Part shown: one piece after another, positions 23,306 to 35,291 of the stretch
Layout: each line of letters starts with the position of its first letter
Position numbering within the stretch: the stretch's first letter is position 1
Assembly: GCA_003550325.1 (NCBI GenBank)
Contig: QKWP01000111.1
Coordinates: 239,309 to 303,308, forward strand
Source: Gigaspora rosea
Lineage: Eukaryota > Glomeromycota > Glomeromycetes > Diversisporales > Gigasporaceae
Direction of reading: 5' to 3'
DNA: 64,000 bases
Program-made: the position numbers and the translations under genes
Notes under the pieces: model-generated
The model's input: only the letters and a program-made list of their open reading frames with translations
What the model was told of the DNA's origin: nothing
The model's database searches: none

Positions 23306-25490
23306 ATGGGTTCGTTATGTACAGACGAAACTTTAAGTAGACGCACCTATATCTGTGGTCTATCCAGATATATAACCGAAAATGATCTTAAAAGTCGTTT
23401 TGGTCGAGCACAGGTAAATTCTTTCAGAAAAAGAATGTTATATTACGAAATGTGACGGAGCAAAGGTGAATGAACTACTCGATTAATCTATTAAATTCCA
23501 CATTAGATTTCATGTCGGTTACTTATGCGTTACCATTTTATTGCATGTTCAGCTTATGATTGATCCAAGCCTGTATAAAAATAATCTCCAAAAATTTTCG
23601 GATAACTCAATAGATGTAAAACCGAAGCCTCTCGATCAGTTAACATATTTTTATAACGATTTTATAAACTTATCGGATGACGAAAAAAAAAAAACATCAA
23701 AATAACAATAGTACAAGCGAAAACGGTATGCTTCAAAATAAAATAATTTATTAGGTATATTCGGTGTAAAAATATCAAAATATATCCTATATTAAAATGA
23801 ACGAAATGCAGAAGGGCAGAATGGGAATATCCCATCACCGGATAAATTACCACAATCTATTATTGATAGTCTCAAGAAATTGAAGAATAAAAGTCGAGTC
23901 ATAGCAGGTAATATAATACCATTTAATATCCCACTTTATATTTTGAATCTAAATTATTCCTATGATTAGGAACAATCGAATAAAGTTCGTTTAGAGACGA
24001 TAAAGCAACGTGCATTGGAAAAGAAAGCGGAAAAGGACAAAAATTACTCAAGCGTTAAGAAAGGATGATGGATCAACGATTATTTAGTATTTTTAGTTTA
24101 TCTTATTTATTTATTTTAACCTAATTCTTTTGATAATTCATGGCTTTCACAGAAGTCAAAGAATCATATAATATTTTTTTTCCGATAATGATCTAGTGCC
24201 AGAAGTATCTGACAATTTCAATTTGTTTGATTCGGATGAAGAATATAATAACAATGAAAAACCAACCTTGGGTACTGAAAAAATTATTTAAGCATTATAT
24301 ATTGATGCAATTTCATAATATTTATCGAAAGTTGTAAACTTGCAGATATAGCAATTAATACAACATTTGAAGGCGAGTCAGGAAGAGAACGTCTCAACCT
24401 TCAAAAAAAGTTTCGTAGTGATGACCGGTTCAAATTGACCAGCGATTTTGTTAGCGACGACGAAAATATTGATACCGATGAAAATAATATCGTGCAAAAT
24501 GGTGGTATAGATCGAATACTGTCAGAAGAGAAGACAAACCAGATTGGAATATTGAAAGGGCTTCTGGGTTATGATCCGAAAAAAGCTGATCCTAAAAAAT
24601 TTGTAAATAAATGGGTTTGTTAGTGTTTTTCAGTCGTTGACCCTGAGGCGATAAATCGCGAACTGGGATATTGGTCATGAAGATTTATCAAGTATATTTT
24701 CCAAATCTCAAATTTACATATGTGAAACCGTAATATATGTATTCATCATAATTTGTAGAATCTATGGTCGAGTCCACAACAACGCCGTCACAGCCTTTAC
24801 CTCAAGTATCAAAAGACGTAAAGATCGAAATAAATGCTGATTTAAAGGGAATGTTTACACCAAGCGTTTTAAAGGGTAAGATAGACATTCATAAAGAACT
24901 CTAAAATGATTTTCGTGTATGGTCATCTGAACGAAATACAATTATATTATAGCTTCAACTCCTTTTTCGCTTTTTGGTGGGAATACGGAGAGCGAGGAAT
25001 GCGAAGATGTTCAAATGGAAGATTTGAAGAGTGACGAAAAACCTTTGGTATGTTCATATCCATTTATATCCATTTGCTTTTATTTGAAATAAACTCTATT
25101 TATGAACTTTTATCATGTGCTTAAAGGATATTTTTAAAACGTTCTCTAAAATAACGGATCAAACCATAAGTCAAGGAATAGGATCTGCATCTGGTCCAAT
25201 GTTTTTTTTTCATTTTGAAGATGTGGCATTGTCTACAAGGTTGTATATACTTTGGTTCATAATGTGAACACGTAAATATAATGACTTATTGTGACTTAAT
25301 GTGCGCTCGTTTTCTCTCAGATCACATTATAAAGATTCGTAAACTTTCCATGTCAATGTAAGCATTTTTCAATGTAATTTATTTTGACATTTATAAGTTT
25401 TCAATTTTTTATTTTGGTTAATTTCACAGGGAAGATATAATATCTCAATATCTCAAGAAACTTCACGTGATATGACTATTGAATACAAGT
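23306..25490 (+). pseudogene. NOP8/NOL8-like nucleolar RNA-binding protein, decayed
   Basis: The first exon (ATG 23306 to 23413) gives the start of an RRM: SRRTYICGLSRYITENDLKSRF. Later exon pieces follow the order of the NOP8/NOL8 family: LPQSIIDSLKKLKNKSRVIAG, a charged KQRALEKKAEKD coiled stretch, FNLFDSDEE, then FEGESGRERLNLQKKFRSDD, DRFKLTSDFVSDDEN, KTNQIGILKGLLG, DLKGMFTPSVLK, TPFSLFG, GPMFFFHFEDVAL and EDIISQYLKKL. Several GT-AG introns remain. The frame is lost after the RRM start, again in the Lys-rich part (near 24040), after GLLGYDP.. and before the C-terminal tail. Family members are needed for 60S ribosome assembly in the nucleolus. Because that is normally essential, another working copy would be expected elsewhere in the genome. 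A badly assembled or fast-evolving gene is the alternative. Confidence 0.7.
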
Positions 25491-26086
25491 GTATACATAA
25501 ATCAGTTCAAAAAAATTGGTTAAATTGAAGCACAGAAGTATTAGATTCTAATTGGTAATATTAGAATGACAAATAAATTTTAATTTTAAATCAAGTTACA
25601 AAGTTATAAGCAAAAATTTGGCTGTTTTTATTTTGATTTCCTATTTTGGAATCGCTAAAGCGGCATTGATGTAGTTAGGGTTAGAGAGTTATATACCGTA
25701 ATTTGCGGAAAATAGTACCCCTTGTTATATAAATAGAATAGAAGAACACTTTACATCATTCTCAACAGCCGACATTTAGCGTACTGTACATATGAACTTC
25801 TACTTGGCGATACTGAAATAACTAATTTGTTATTTTAATTTATATTTTTTATTACCCGTTATTATTTTAATTTTTATTTATTTTTTATTTGCTTATTCTA
25901 ATTTTTATTTAATTTTTTACTTATCGATATTGAATTTATAATATTTATTTATTTATTTATTTGCTTCATGACCTCATTACGTATTAATTGACTCTACCTG
26001 GTGCATATGGTAAGAGTTTTAATTCATATTATCCGGCCTATTTGTCAAATATTCGTTATAAAAATTTGATGATAAACAGTCAGCAT
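25491..26086. other. Gene-free stretch
   Basis: AT-rich sequence with several TTTATTTATT runs. No gene or element ends were recognised. Confidence 0.5.
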
Positions 26087-26753
26087 TGTAACAAAAGGAG
26101 AGATGTGATGGCGCTAAGAATTTTTCACGTGGTTCAGTACACTTAAAGTTATAGAAATACAATCATTTATACAAGTATACTATATAAGGTGCGCGCTATT
26201 TCGGGACGCGCATGAGCGTTATTTTGAAACAAAGTATACTTTATTTTTAGGGAATGTGATTTTCGAAATAACACACATGTGCGCTATTCCGCGGTAATGC
26301 GGTAGCTATTTTCTTATATATATGGGCGATGTTCGCTCCACTTTATAGGCATGTTTGCCATAACATTTCTTCTAATCGATTCTATAAATTACATCACGAA
26401 CTCTTTCGAATTCCCAAACCACTATACTTAAACCAGGCTATATACTTATATCTACAATAAACCACTGCTAAGCTCAGTGTCTCTGCGTCCATGTGATTCC
26501 CTGTTGATAGTTGCTCCGTTAGCCTCGATTTCCGAGAGGTATTCGAAGGTTAACACCTGCTAGGGGAAGATCGTCCTTAACGTTTGGTCACCTGACCCGT
26601 TAACGTTATGCTTTACTATTGTTATTATTCGTATTCAAAACAGGTGTACAATCGTATTTTATATCTCTTTTTCCCTCCACGTTCCTACCTTTTCGTGTAA
26701 CTATTAGAAATAAATCGGCTTATTCGTTAGTCTCTCCCAAATTAATAGTTACA
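26087..26753 (+). mobile_element. Possible solo LTR (fossil)
   Basis: The block starts TGTAAC and ends GTTACA, the TG...CA pattern of LTRs. It contains TATA-like words (near 26178 and 26315), an AATAAA (about 26456) and a GC-richer part after it, in the order expected of U3, R and U5. No matching second LTR and no clear target-site repeat were found, so the call is tentative. Confidence 0.35.
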
Positions 26754-26794
26754 CTAGTCGTAAAAGTAAATAGATTTTTCGATTTCACATCAAT

Positions 26795-27055
26795 TTAAGG
26801 TTATACAAGGTTATTTTTCCTTTTGCACAACAAGAAATCAAAATTGGGGCGGCAGTCATATTTTTCCTGTCAGTCCTATCAGACAATTACAATTAAGGTC
26901 TTCATCGGATGACACCGGATGAAAATAGCGGGAAAAATAGATGTCAAAAACAGAACAATTGGCACAATTGGGAGCTAAAAAAAAAAAAAAAAATTGAAAA
27001 AATTGAAAAAATTTGACGGCAGGTAATGCAAAACGAAAAATCAACTTTGCGTGAC
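26795..27055 (+). repeat. Dispersed copy of the 16425-17450 MITE family
   Basis: It begins near GGTTATTTTTCCTTTTGCAC. It carries CAGTCCTATCAGACAATTAC, GGTCTTCATCGGATGACA, ATGTCAAAAACAGAACAATT and GGCACAATTGGGAG, and ends AATGCAAAACGAAAAATCAA plus CTTTGCGTGACC. The outer 25-30 bp are inverted repeats of each other. Confidence 0.65.
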
Positions 27056-27470
27056 CTAATATTTTAGCAAAATATAGATTTTCTTTTAATATATTTTATT
27101 AAATCAAATCATTGACATATTAAATTAAACAGTAAGATACGATTGAATTAAGAACTATTAAATGATACAATTTCTTATTTATCAAAATTCTGTTGCTACC
27201 AAGTTATTGTTAATATCAGCATCAAATCATGTCAATTCTGAATCTACAGATGCTCTGTATTAATTTTCAACTTTAAAAAACGCTACTTACTAATAATCAA
27301 AACTGGGCGAATTTCCCCCCAAAAAATTGGCTTTATATATTATAATCAATTGACTATAGAATTATACATAGCGCAGTCACGTTATGTGGCCCCTCCTGGG
27401 GTACTGAATCTACCACAACGTGACGCTAATATTTTAATTACATGTAATCTGTTTTTTTACATATCAACTA

Positions 27471-27647
27471 CAGTCATCCTCCCAAATAATCACACAGTTG
27501 GGTACATAGTAGATTTTTTTTTAAAAAAAAAGTGCTTATATAGAGGTTTTTTTTTCTTATAAAAATTAAATCATATTTTGGCTTAAACATAAATGTGATT
27601 GCATATGATCTGATTTTATGGGAAGTTACTAAATAGAGGGACGACTG
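27471..27647. mobile_element. TA-flanked pogo/Tigger-like MITE, 177 bp
   Basis: The ends are CAGTCATCCTCCCAAATA and, on the other strand, CAGTCGTCCCTCTATTTA. TA lies on both sides (27469-27470, 27648-27649). The inverted paralogous locus downstream of MFS copy B has the same flanking text uninterrupted with a single TA (44454-44455). This empty site proves the exact ends. A TA target and CAGT ends fit the Tc1/mariner (pogo) superfamily. Confidence 0.9.
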
Positions 27648-27671
27648 TAGTATTTTGCTAAAAGAGTTAAA

Positions 27672-30159
27672 CTATTCAAATGTAGTAATTTTTTCGTCAC
27701 TTCCATTATGTTTAGGTTTACTCTTTCCCATAAACAAAGCAGAAATAAACATTAATGCACCATAAAGTATAGTAAAATAAAAAAGGAATTGAAATGCTGA
27801 CACATAAGCATGAATAACCAAAGACTTTGTATCAGGTGGTAATAATTGTATAGTATTTATAGATTGTGTTGAAAAAGATGGAGGTAAGACTAGTGTACTT
27901 AATTCTTGTGTAAGTTTATTATTAAATGCTGTTCCTGATAATGCAATTCCAAAAACAGCTCCAACTAAATAGAGAAATATAGATAATTGATTTAGTAAAT
28001 GATCTTGCAAAAAAACAAATATAGATCTTTGAATACATACTGCTTCTAAAGAATAAAGTTAAACTAGTAACAGAAGCTATATCCTCATGTTCAACCAATC
28101 CTTGAACGCATAATATAATAGTTTGAATACTTATACCAATTCCAATACCACTTATTACCATAAATCCTATTAATTCACCAGATCCCGTATTTTCATTCCA
28201 CATAGTGATTAAACCGGCACCGATTATCATCAATGATGTGGTAAATAAAGTTACAAATCGAAATGATAGTTTATCTGTTCGAGAGAACATTTGACCGGAT
28301 AAGATTGAGAACACTGATTCACCAAGAATGTAAGGCAAGAAATAAATTCCGGATTGTGTAGCTGTTTAAAATGAAATATAAGAATGTTAAATTTATTTTA
28401 TTTCTAGCAAAGAATTAATCAATAAAGAGACTTACCTGAAACTTCATTGACAACTTGAAAGTAAAGAGGAATATAAAAAATAAAACTAAAGAACATCATT
28501 CCTTGAAAAAAGGATGCAGAGTAACATGAAAATACATTAAGATTTTTAAATAAATGTGCTATTAAAATATATAATATTAATAATAATAGTAAATAATAGA
28601 TTAGTTATAATAATAATCCTTCCAAATAACGATAAATCAAGTTATGACACTTACGTGAAACAACAGGTTCAGAAACGACGTAAGTTTCAACAAGACCGAA
28701 TATTATGTAACCAACAGCACCGACACATAAAAGCACTATGATCACAGGACTATTCCAAGCATAAGTACTACCTCCCCAATTAAGAGATAATAAGATACAA
28801 ACAGTTGATGAAATCATTATAATAATGCCAATAAAATCAATTCTCTTAAATTTTCCAAGTAAAGAACCAGCCGGTATTTTCATGTGAAGAAGAAAAATTA
28901 TAGCGATTATTGTTATTGCACCTGGAGGAAGATTTATGAAGAAACACCATCTATTTTGGAAAGTAAATTTTATGATGAAAAAAATGATTCATGATTGATA
29001 TAATGTAATATGACAAAAATTTTAGGTTACTTTTATGATGAGTTACTTAATGAATTACATCAATAATATAACCACTTTTGATTCAGGTTTCACATTTTAT
29101 ATAAATTTCCATACCTCCAATTAACATGATCAGCAAAAGCACCACCCATTAGTGGTCCAACTACGGTTGCAATACCATAACACGCGCCAAGAATGCCATG
29201 GTATTTTTCTACATCTTTAGAAGCGACAATGTCTGGTATTATAATCAAAGCAAGTCTAAACAAAAAAAAATAATTTCTTTAGCATGCATAAGCACTTGAT
29301 ATACATCAATGTTGCAACAAAGTACGTACCCAATTATACCACCACCTCCGATGCCAGCGATTGCACGATATATTATCATTGAAACCTAAATAATATTATA
29401 ATTAAAGCATTTTAATGCTAAGAATATTTAAAGAGAATGGGAAAGTAAAAAAATGACAATACCATATCAGAAGCAACACCACATAACAAACTACCCAATT
29501 CAAAGATAAAAATTAAGAATAAGAATGTTACTTTACGGCCAAAGATATCAGATAGTTTTCCATAGATTGGTTGAAAGGAAGTCTATGTTAATAACGGGAT
29601 TCACGTGAGTCACACATGATATATAGTACAAACGTATATAATATTAAAATCTTCAAATTACCATTGTAAGTAGATAAGAGGTTGCGACCCACGCTATTTG
29701 ATCTAATCCATTAAAGTCAGAAGCTATTTTAGGTAGAGCGGTAGCAACAATTGTTTGATCTAACGCTGATAAAAATACAGCAAAACCTAGACTAATATAA
29801 ATAAAAACCAAATTAATAACTGATAACCCGAACATTAGATCTCTGCAAATACCAGCATATGCCCTATTAAAACAGTATTAGGCACGAGCATGGGTACTAT
29901 GTTTTAATAGTACGTGCACCGGCACTTGTTGTAAAATCCTATTGAATATGTAATAGAACTGCAGGGAATTAATAACTACGAACCTAAGAGTAACCAAAAT
30001 TGCTTCAATTCCATGTAATAAGCCATCATTTTCGACAATCTGAACCTCCTGATCATTGACATTTGTTGTAGTTATTATTTTTTCATTTGTTTCTGATATT
30101 ATCTTCGAGTCAGTTTCTACATTTATTTCACTATGTGGGGTAGATTGATTTTGTACCAT
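27672..30159 (-). CDS. MFS transporter of the DHA2 (14-TM) type, copy A
   Basis: Nine exons join in frame with GT-AG introns: 30159-29984, 29842-29662, 29582-29463, 29385-29330, 29255-29115, 28950-28655, 28558-28436, 28361-28041 and 27964-27672. They encode 568 residues. A charged N-terminal tail (about 50 residues) comes before the first membrane segments. [20 protein letters not shown] is the conserved DHA family signature at TM1. [10 protein letters not shown] is the cytoplasmic MFS loop motif, and [10 protein letters not shown] and LPPGAI follow as in DHA2 proteins. Many hydrophobic segments continue to the C-terminus. Such proteins sit in the plasma or vacuolar membrane and export drugs, amino acids or siderophores by proton antiport; the substrate here is unknown. 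A diverged inverted paralogue lies at 41913-44399. Confidence 0.9.
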
Positions 30160-30445
30160 TTTTTTCCTTGATTTTTTTGCTCTTGCTAATTATTATTAAT
30201 TTTATTAATTCTAACTACGTAATATTTACTTTTTACATAAAAGAAGAATTTGTATGTTAAAAAATTAACTGAAGAAACTTCTATATTGTTCAATATTTTG
30301 GTCTTTTATAATTTTTTTCAAAAAAAAAAAAACAAGCTACGATTATCATAAAATATGCACATATGTAAAAATTACTATATTCAATTTCGACATAAATAGC
30401 CCAGGAAAATAATTTTTGCGGTGAATATTATGACAGTATAACGTT
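30160..30445 (-). promoter_or_regulatory. Upstream region of MFS A, conserved at MFS B
   Basis: This region is alignable with 41640-41912 in inverse orientation, including GCTCTTGCTAATTATTATTA, a TTCAATATTTTGGTC block and GGAAAATAATTTTTG. The duplication therefore copied the promoter as well as the gene. No specific binding site was identified. Confidence 0.55.
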
Positions 30446-30480
30446 TCCAAACTTTTTCTATAATTAGAATGTATCGTCAC

Positions 30481-30565
30481 TAGAGATGGTAACCGTGCAT
30501 GATGCGCAGTATTTCACTGCAGATGCTGCGCAAAATGTGCATAATTTGTGAGAGATGCGCATTAA
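30481..30565 (+). mobile_element. hAT-type element end, also present upstream of MFS B
   Basis: TAGAGATGG followed by GTGCATGATGCGCAGTATTT is a hAT-style end preceded by ATCGTCAC. The MFS B locus has, in mirror position, an end at 40620 with GCGCAGTATTTCACTGCGCA inside and ATCGTCAT outside. The far end at this locus was not found. Confidence 0.55.
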
Positions 30566-31935
30566 AAAATCTATTAGCTGTTTAAAAATAAATATGACTT
30601 CATTGTTAAATTTTGAACGTGCTAACGTTAATAATCACCAATCATATGAATCACATAAAAATTATTTAAATAATTTACAGTATTTCGTTTGATTTAACGT
30701 TAAATCAAGTACAATCCCTACCTTCCCTTTTACTCGTTATTCAAATGCACTCCAAACAGGTTTGTTAATTCGAAACTTAAAAAATCAGCCACTTTAATTA
30801 TTATTACGCAAAAAAACAAAAAAAGATTTTAAGGAAATATTGCGAATTATAATCGCTAAATTACTACTGTGCCTCAAAAATTGTTGAACGTTACACTAAA
30901 CATCAACATATACAATTAGATCAAATATCTAATTATTGGACAAGTCCAAATAATTTAAATGGAATATGGACATTTGAACCATAGATGCAATAAAAACTCA
31001 AGACATCGGGACGAGCCGAATTAAGTTATAACTTGTTATAACTTTTTATTTTAAGTTACGGTATTTCATAATATTCGTGTAGGCCGTATTGTTGCGATAT
31101 ATAAATAAAGTTATATTATGTCATAACTATTTTATGTGCCATAACTGGTAAGTAAATTTATAAGCCATGGTTATGCATAAATTATACTTCATCTGTTCAT
31201 CTGTTATTGTAAATTTTATTTATGCTTTAATCTTTACCGGTCACACGATTTGTTACACTAATTTTATTAGTAAATATATATATACAGTATAATTATAATA
31301 AAAATATATAAAATTACTATGAACTTTAAATATTAGATTATTTTCAATGACTTTTACTAAAACGCACCTATGGTATTTTGTCACCTATGTTACACATTAT
31401 CTCAAAAACTAGTTAATTAATTAGTACGCGTGAAAATGCTCCACACCCCTAAAAACCCAACCAGATAACCTAAATTATTGTTTATTCAGGTAATTTGAGT
31501 TAAACTACTTTATAATATCATTAATTATGAGCAAACTAAATTGATTTCTCCTTCGATCGACCTTGGTTAATTAATTTTACGAATCAGAATTGATTTTACT
31601 CCACATGATTACAAGATCTAAGCCTTTCGAACTAACGTGCGAAATGATTAAACGCGATTAAGTACACATTTTTTTTATTTTCGTTTAACGACACCCCACC
31701 ATTTAATTTAGATTTTCATCCACCATTGCACCGCGTATCATATACCTCGAAAGTCAACTTTTGTCAGCAAACTGATATTGCCCATAAATATAATGATTCG
31801 TTTATAACTGTTAGAATGGCCATTTGCATAATTTAATTAAATTTTAATAAAAGTTATGTTACGTATTAAAGTTACAGTAAAAGTTAAAGTTTCGTCATTG
31901 ATTAAAGTCACTGAAAGTGTGTCAGGTTTATGACG
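30566..31935. other. Gene-free stretch
   Basis: No supported gene was found. Words like TGGACATTTGAAC and GGACAAGTCCAAATAA at 30930-30980 resemble the TGTCCAAATGTCC words at 32320-32780, so an old element with subterminal repeats may span part of this region. Confidence 0.35.
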
Positions 31936-32150
31936 CAGCAAAAAATTCTTTAAAGTTCGTTTATGTTAGGTTAGGGTAAGGACTAGATGTTAGAGTGGGT
32001 ATTTAAAATAGCAAAATTGCCCAACGAAAACTTTTTATTAGAGCACTAAAGGTGGGCTCATATACTTGTTTTTGAGAAATTTGCGATTTTAAAACGGACG
32101 TTTTTTTCGATTTTCTTTCTCGTGTTACGTTACAAATATGATTCGTAATT
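31936..32150 (+). repeat. Dispersed repeat family R, copy
   Basis: In order it shows TTCTTTAAAGTTCGTTTATG, TTAGGTTAGGGTAAGGACTA, CAACGAAAACTTTTTATTAG, AGCACTAAAGGTGGGCTC, TTTGCGATTTT and CGTGTTACGTTAC. The copies at 34535-34578 plus 35429-35640, and at 53430-53650 (inverted), keep the same order. Confidence 0.7.
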
Positions 32151-32684
32151 CATTAAATCTGCGCCACAAACCTGCACGCATTCAACAAAGTCACGTAACT
32201 AAATTATTTTACCTGTTTACAGTACAATGGGACTTATACGGATTTTACCGCAACCATAAACGTAACTTGTCTTATCTCAAAAAAATTCATTGGAACGATT
32301 ATACTGCATCATTAATTTGGACTATGTCCAATTTGTCCAATTTTCAAATAAAATAATTTATTTGACAGATTTAATAATATAGGATTTAATTATTGTGTAA
32401 ATTTTATAATTTAAGTTAGATATTACTGTATATATTATATATTTTATGTATGATAACAGCGTTATAGCTTTGTCGCTTTATACGTGTACTGGTGATATTT
32501 TTAAATTTTACCTATGTAAATAATATTTTTAATATATACAAGTATATAGTAGATTGATTAAATTAGATATTTATGCTTTACCGGTAGTCCGATTATTTCC
32601 TGAATTAAGTTTAATTTAGGTCAATTAAACTATAATTAATTTAAAAATTTTTATATCCAATTGAATTAATTATCTGAACAAATT

Positions 32685-32795
32685 GGCGTTGTCCAAATGT
32701 CCAATTGAATTATTTGAATAAATTGGCATTGTCCAAATGTCCAAATGTCTAAATTATCCAAATGTCCAATATAATGACATGCCATCCCTGACTGA
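32685..32795. repeat. Short tandem TGTCCAAAT repeats with a hAT-like end
   Basis: TTGTCCAAATGTCC recurs four or five times and is followed by GCCATCCCTGA, which resembles the ends of hAT elements. The partner end could not be fixed. Confidence 0.4.
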
Positions 32796-32799
32796 AATA

Positions 32800-32890
32800 A
32801 ATTTCTGATTTATTTTAATAAAGTCTCTTCAGCACTACACTAGCTTACTTCCTTTATTTTCTTAATGTAAAATTAAAGGGAACTCTGACA
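32800..32890. repeat. Segment repeated in inverse orientation at 38270-38365
   Basis: The core TCTTCAGCACTACACTAGCT with TTACTTCCTTTATTTT is shared with the reverse complement of 38290-38333, together with AATAAAGT before it and AAGGGAACT after it. The two positions are nearly symmetric about the midpoint of the MFS inverted duplication. An LTR-fragment origin (fossil) is also possible. Confidence 0.55.
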
Positions 32891-33234
32891 TTATTACCTT
32901 TAAAAACTTGTGTTTTATGTACTGTACATTTAAATTTAATATATAAATACTAATGTGCTATCTAGCATGATACGTACTATCCAGCACGTTTACGTTCTAA
33001 CAAAAGATTATTTTAGAACTTTGTAATTGGAAGATTTTTTTGCTCCAATATGACACGCTGCGTGCTACACGTGCTATATTATTTGGGACAGCAAGGACGA
33101 TCATTTGTCAAAAGTTGTGCACGAACAAGTTTCTTAACTAACATTTATACAAAAATGGAAATGGAAGTTATTTATATTACAGCACTAAAATTAATAGAGA
33201 AATTCTAATCCGTGACAGTCTGAATAAAAAAATT

Positions 33235-34130
33235 TTTAAAATTCTAGCGATGGTTTCTCAACAGCAAACTCAGTAAAGATTTTTATTTAAATCCTATAAA
33301 CTTTAGAATGAAAACATAAAAAAATTTGTTGAGATTACTATGATAGTTGTCGAGAAATATGTATAAATTTTAAAAAACGTTAAACATAGAAAAAAAGATC
33401 ACAATCGTACTTTTTAAACTTCAAACAACAATTTCTCGGCAACTACTGGACTAAATTCAATGAAAATTTTTTATTTTATTCTACAGGGTTGTAGAATTAA
33501 AATAAAAAATTTAATTGAATTCTGTTAATAGTTGTAATCTCTTAGTTTATATTTAGAAAAATTCGTCGCAATTTTCTATATAATCTCCTTTAAGTGAAGA
33601 TATCGCAACAACACACATGATGGAATAGATGAAAAATTTTTTTACTTTAATTCTATATTCTGTAAAATTAAAATAAAAAAAAATTCATCAATTTCCATTA
33701 GGTGGATATCGAGATATCTTCGTTTAAGATTTTCATGGTTTAGTAAGTCTCTTAAATAGAAGCTGTGACGAATTTTTTTAAGTTTAAACGAAGAAATATC
33801 GATAACCACAACTAGAATCAATACAATTACGACCTTGTTTTTCTGATGTTTAACTTTTTTTAAGGCTTTATATGAATGTTTTACGACAACTACCCGATCA
33901 ATTAGTGCACAGCAAAATTTGATATTCAAGTTTTTTATCGGACTTTAAATTATACTAAATTCAATATGATTTAAAATCAATACTGTGGGTCGAAAACCAA
34001 GTCTTGTTCGATTTTGCTGTGCACTATGACCGGTATCAATAAAATTTTTTTTATTTTCATTCTACATGTTTATAGGATTAAATAAAAACTTTAATCAAAA
34101 TTGACTAAGTAGTCGTTGAAAACCATCGCC
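33235..34130. repeat. Serial AT-rich hairpin array, about four units
   Basis: Successive palindromes lie near 33235-33355, 33430-33545, 33590-33730 and 34030-34130. An example arm pair is CAACTACTGGACTAAATTCA with TGAATTCTGTTAATAGTTG around a TTCTACAGGGTTGTAGAA turn. The unit type matches 2250-2800. Confidence 0.6.
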
Positions 34131-35080
34131 AGAAGCTAAAAAAAAAAAAAAAATTAAAATTTTGAGAGGTTTGTATTTAATGACACTCAGTTAAAAACGG
34201 ATATTTGATGACAGTTTAAAAAGGATCTCACATAGTACAGTCAATCGAAATCGAGAATCTGCCGCGCATTTTTTTGTGCGACACCTAGGTTCAATAGCAA
34301 ACACGACTTCGCTCCATAATGTCATCATGGGTAAAACCAAAGAATGTAAGAATCAGATCAGAAGATGGCACTAAAAGAAGAGACTAATATGGTTAAAAAC
34401 AATAAATATGCATGGAATAAAAAGTAGTAAGTATAACAACTTAATGGACGAAGCCTGGTCCATCCACGACCAACCCAACCCAACCTGAAATATCTTCCCC
34501 AGCACCACCAAAATTTTTCAATCACGTGATTCAGAAAAGTTCTTTAGGTTCGTTAATGTTAGGGTTAGGGTCTATGTTCAAAGGAAGAAATTCGTCTGAT
34601 TGGCTGATGTAAATCAATTACCCGGGTAACTTATTTATATGTTACACAGTACTTTTTTTAGAACTGAACGTTTCACTAATAAAAAATCACCACAAAAGCC
34701 ATTTCCAACTTTGAACGGACGCTAATATTAACTATACAAAAGAATCTAAAAAGGATCTTATTCCTTGTGAACTTTGCTTAGAAGACAAAAAATATACTGT
34801 TGCCTATTGGACCGTACAAAGTTATACTGTAGAGTAAGGTAATTGGAAATATATTTGCTTAAACCGTTTATTATGTTAGATTCAAATAAACTTTTATTAC
34901 TAACTGTTTAGTTGAATAAGTGCAAGCTTTTAATAGCAAGAGATCCAGGTTTATTGTTTGGATATGGTCGGTTTTTGCAATGTAAATTTAGTTTATGTCT
35001 GAGAAGCTCGAGTTCACATATTTTCTATTCTCTAAATATATGTGATACAATATTTTGCGTATATTATTATTTTGTAATTT

Positions 35081-35206
35081 ATAGTTATTGTATGGGTTGT
35101 AGTGAATAACCCAGTACACACGGGTTCATATTCCGTGCCGAAGGCACGGGATTTAAATATGAACCCGTGTGTGTAACGGGTTATTCAACACCCATATAAT
35201 AACTAT
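35081..35206. repeat. 126-bp near-perfect hairpin
   Basis: The arms run from ATAGTTATTGTATGGGT inward through GAATAACCC and ACACACGGGTTCATAT to a CCGTGCC-GAA-GGCACGG turn and back. Only a few bases mismatch. It lies inside the element at 34579-35428. Confidence 0.85.
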
Positions 35207-35207
35207 T

Positions 35208-35291
35208 TTATTGCACGGTGCTGATGTAACAATCCCGTGCCAATAATTAAATGAAAAAAACACGGGTTGTCACATAAGACCCGTGCAATAA
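35208..35291. repeat. 84-bp hairpin next to the 126-bp hairpin
   Basis: TTATTGCACGGTGCTGATGT pairs with ACATAAGACCCGTGCAATAA, and CCCGTG pairs with CACGGG further in. It starts 2 bp after the preceding hairpin, so the pair forms two adjacent stems. Confidence 0.75.

Noticed and set aside
30481-32795. One 2.3-kb hAT element from TAGAGATGG (30481) to CCATCCCTGA (32795)
   Set aside because: The ends are plausible, but the flanking 8 bp do not match and family R lies between, so the pairing of these ends is unsupported.
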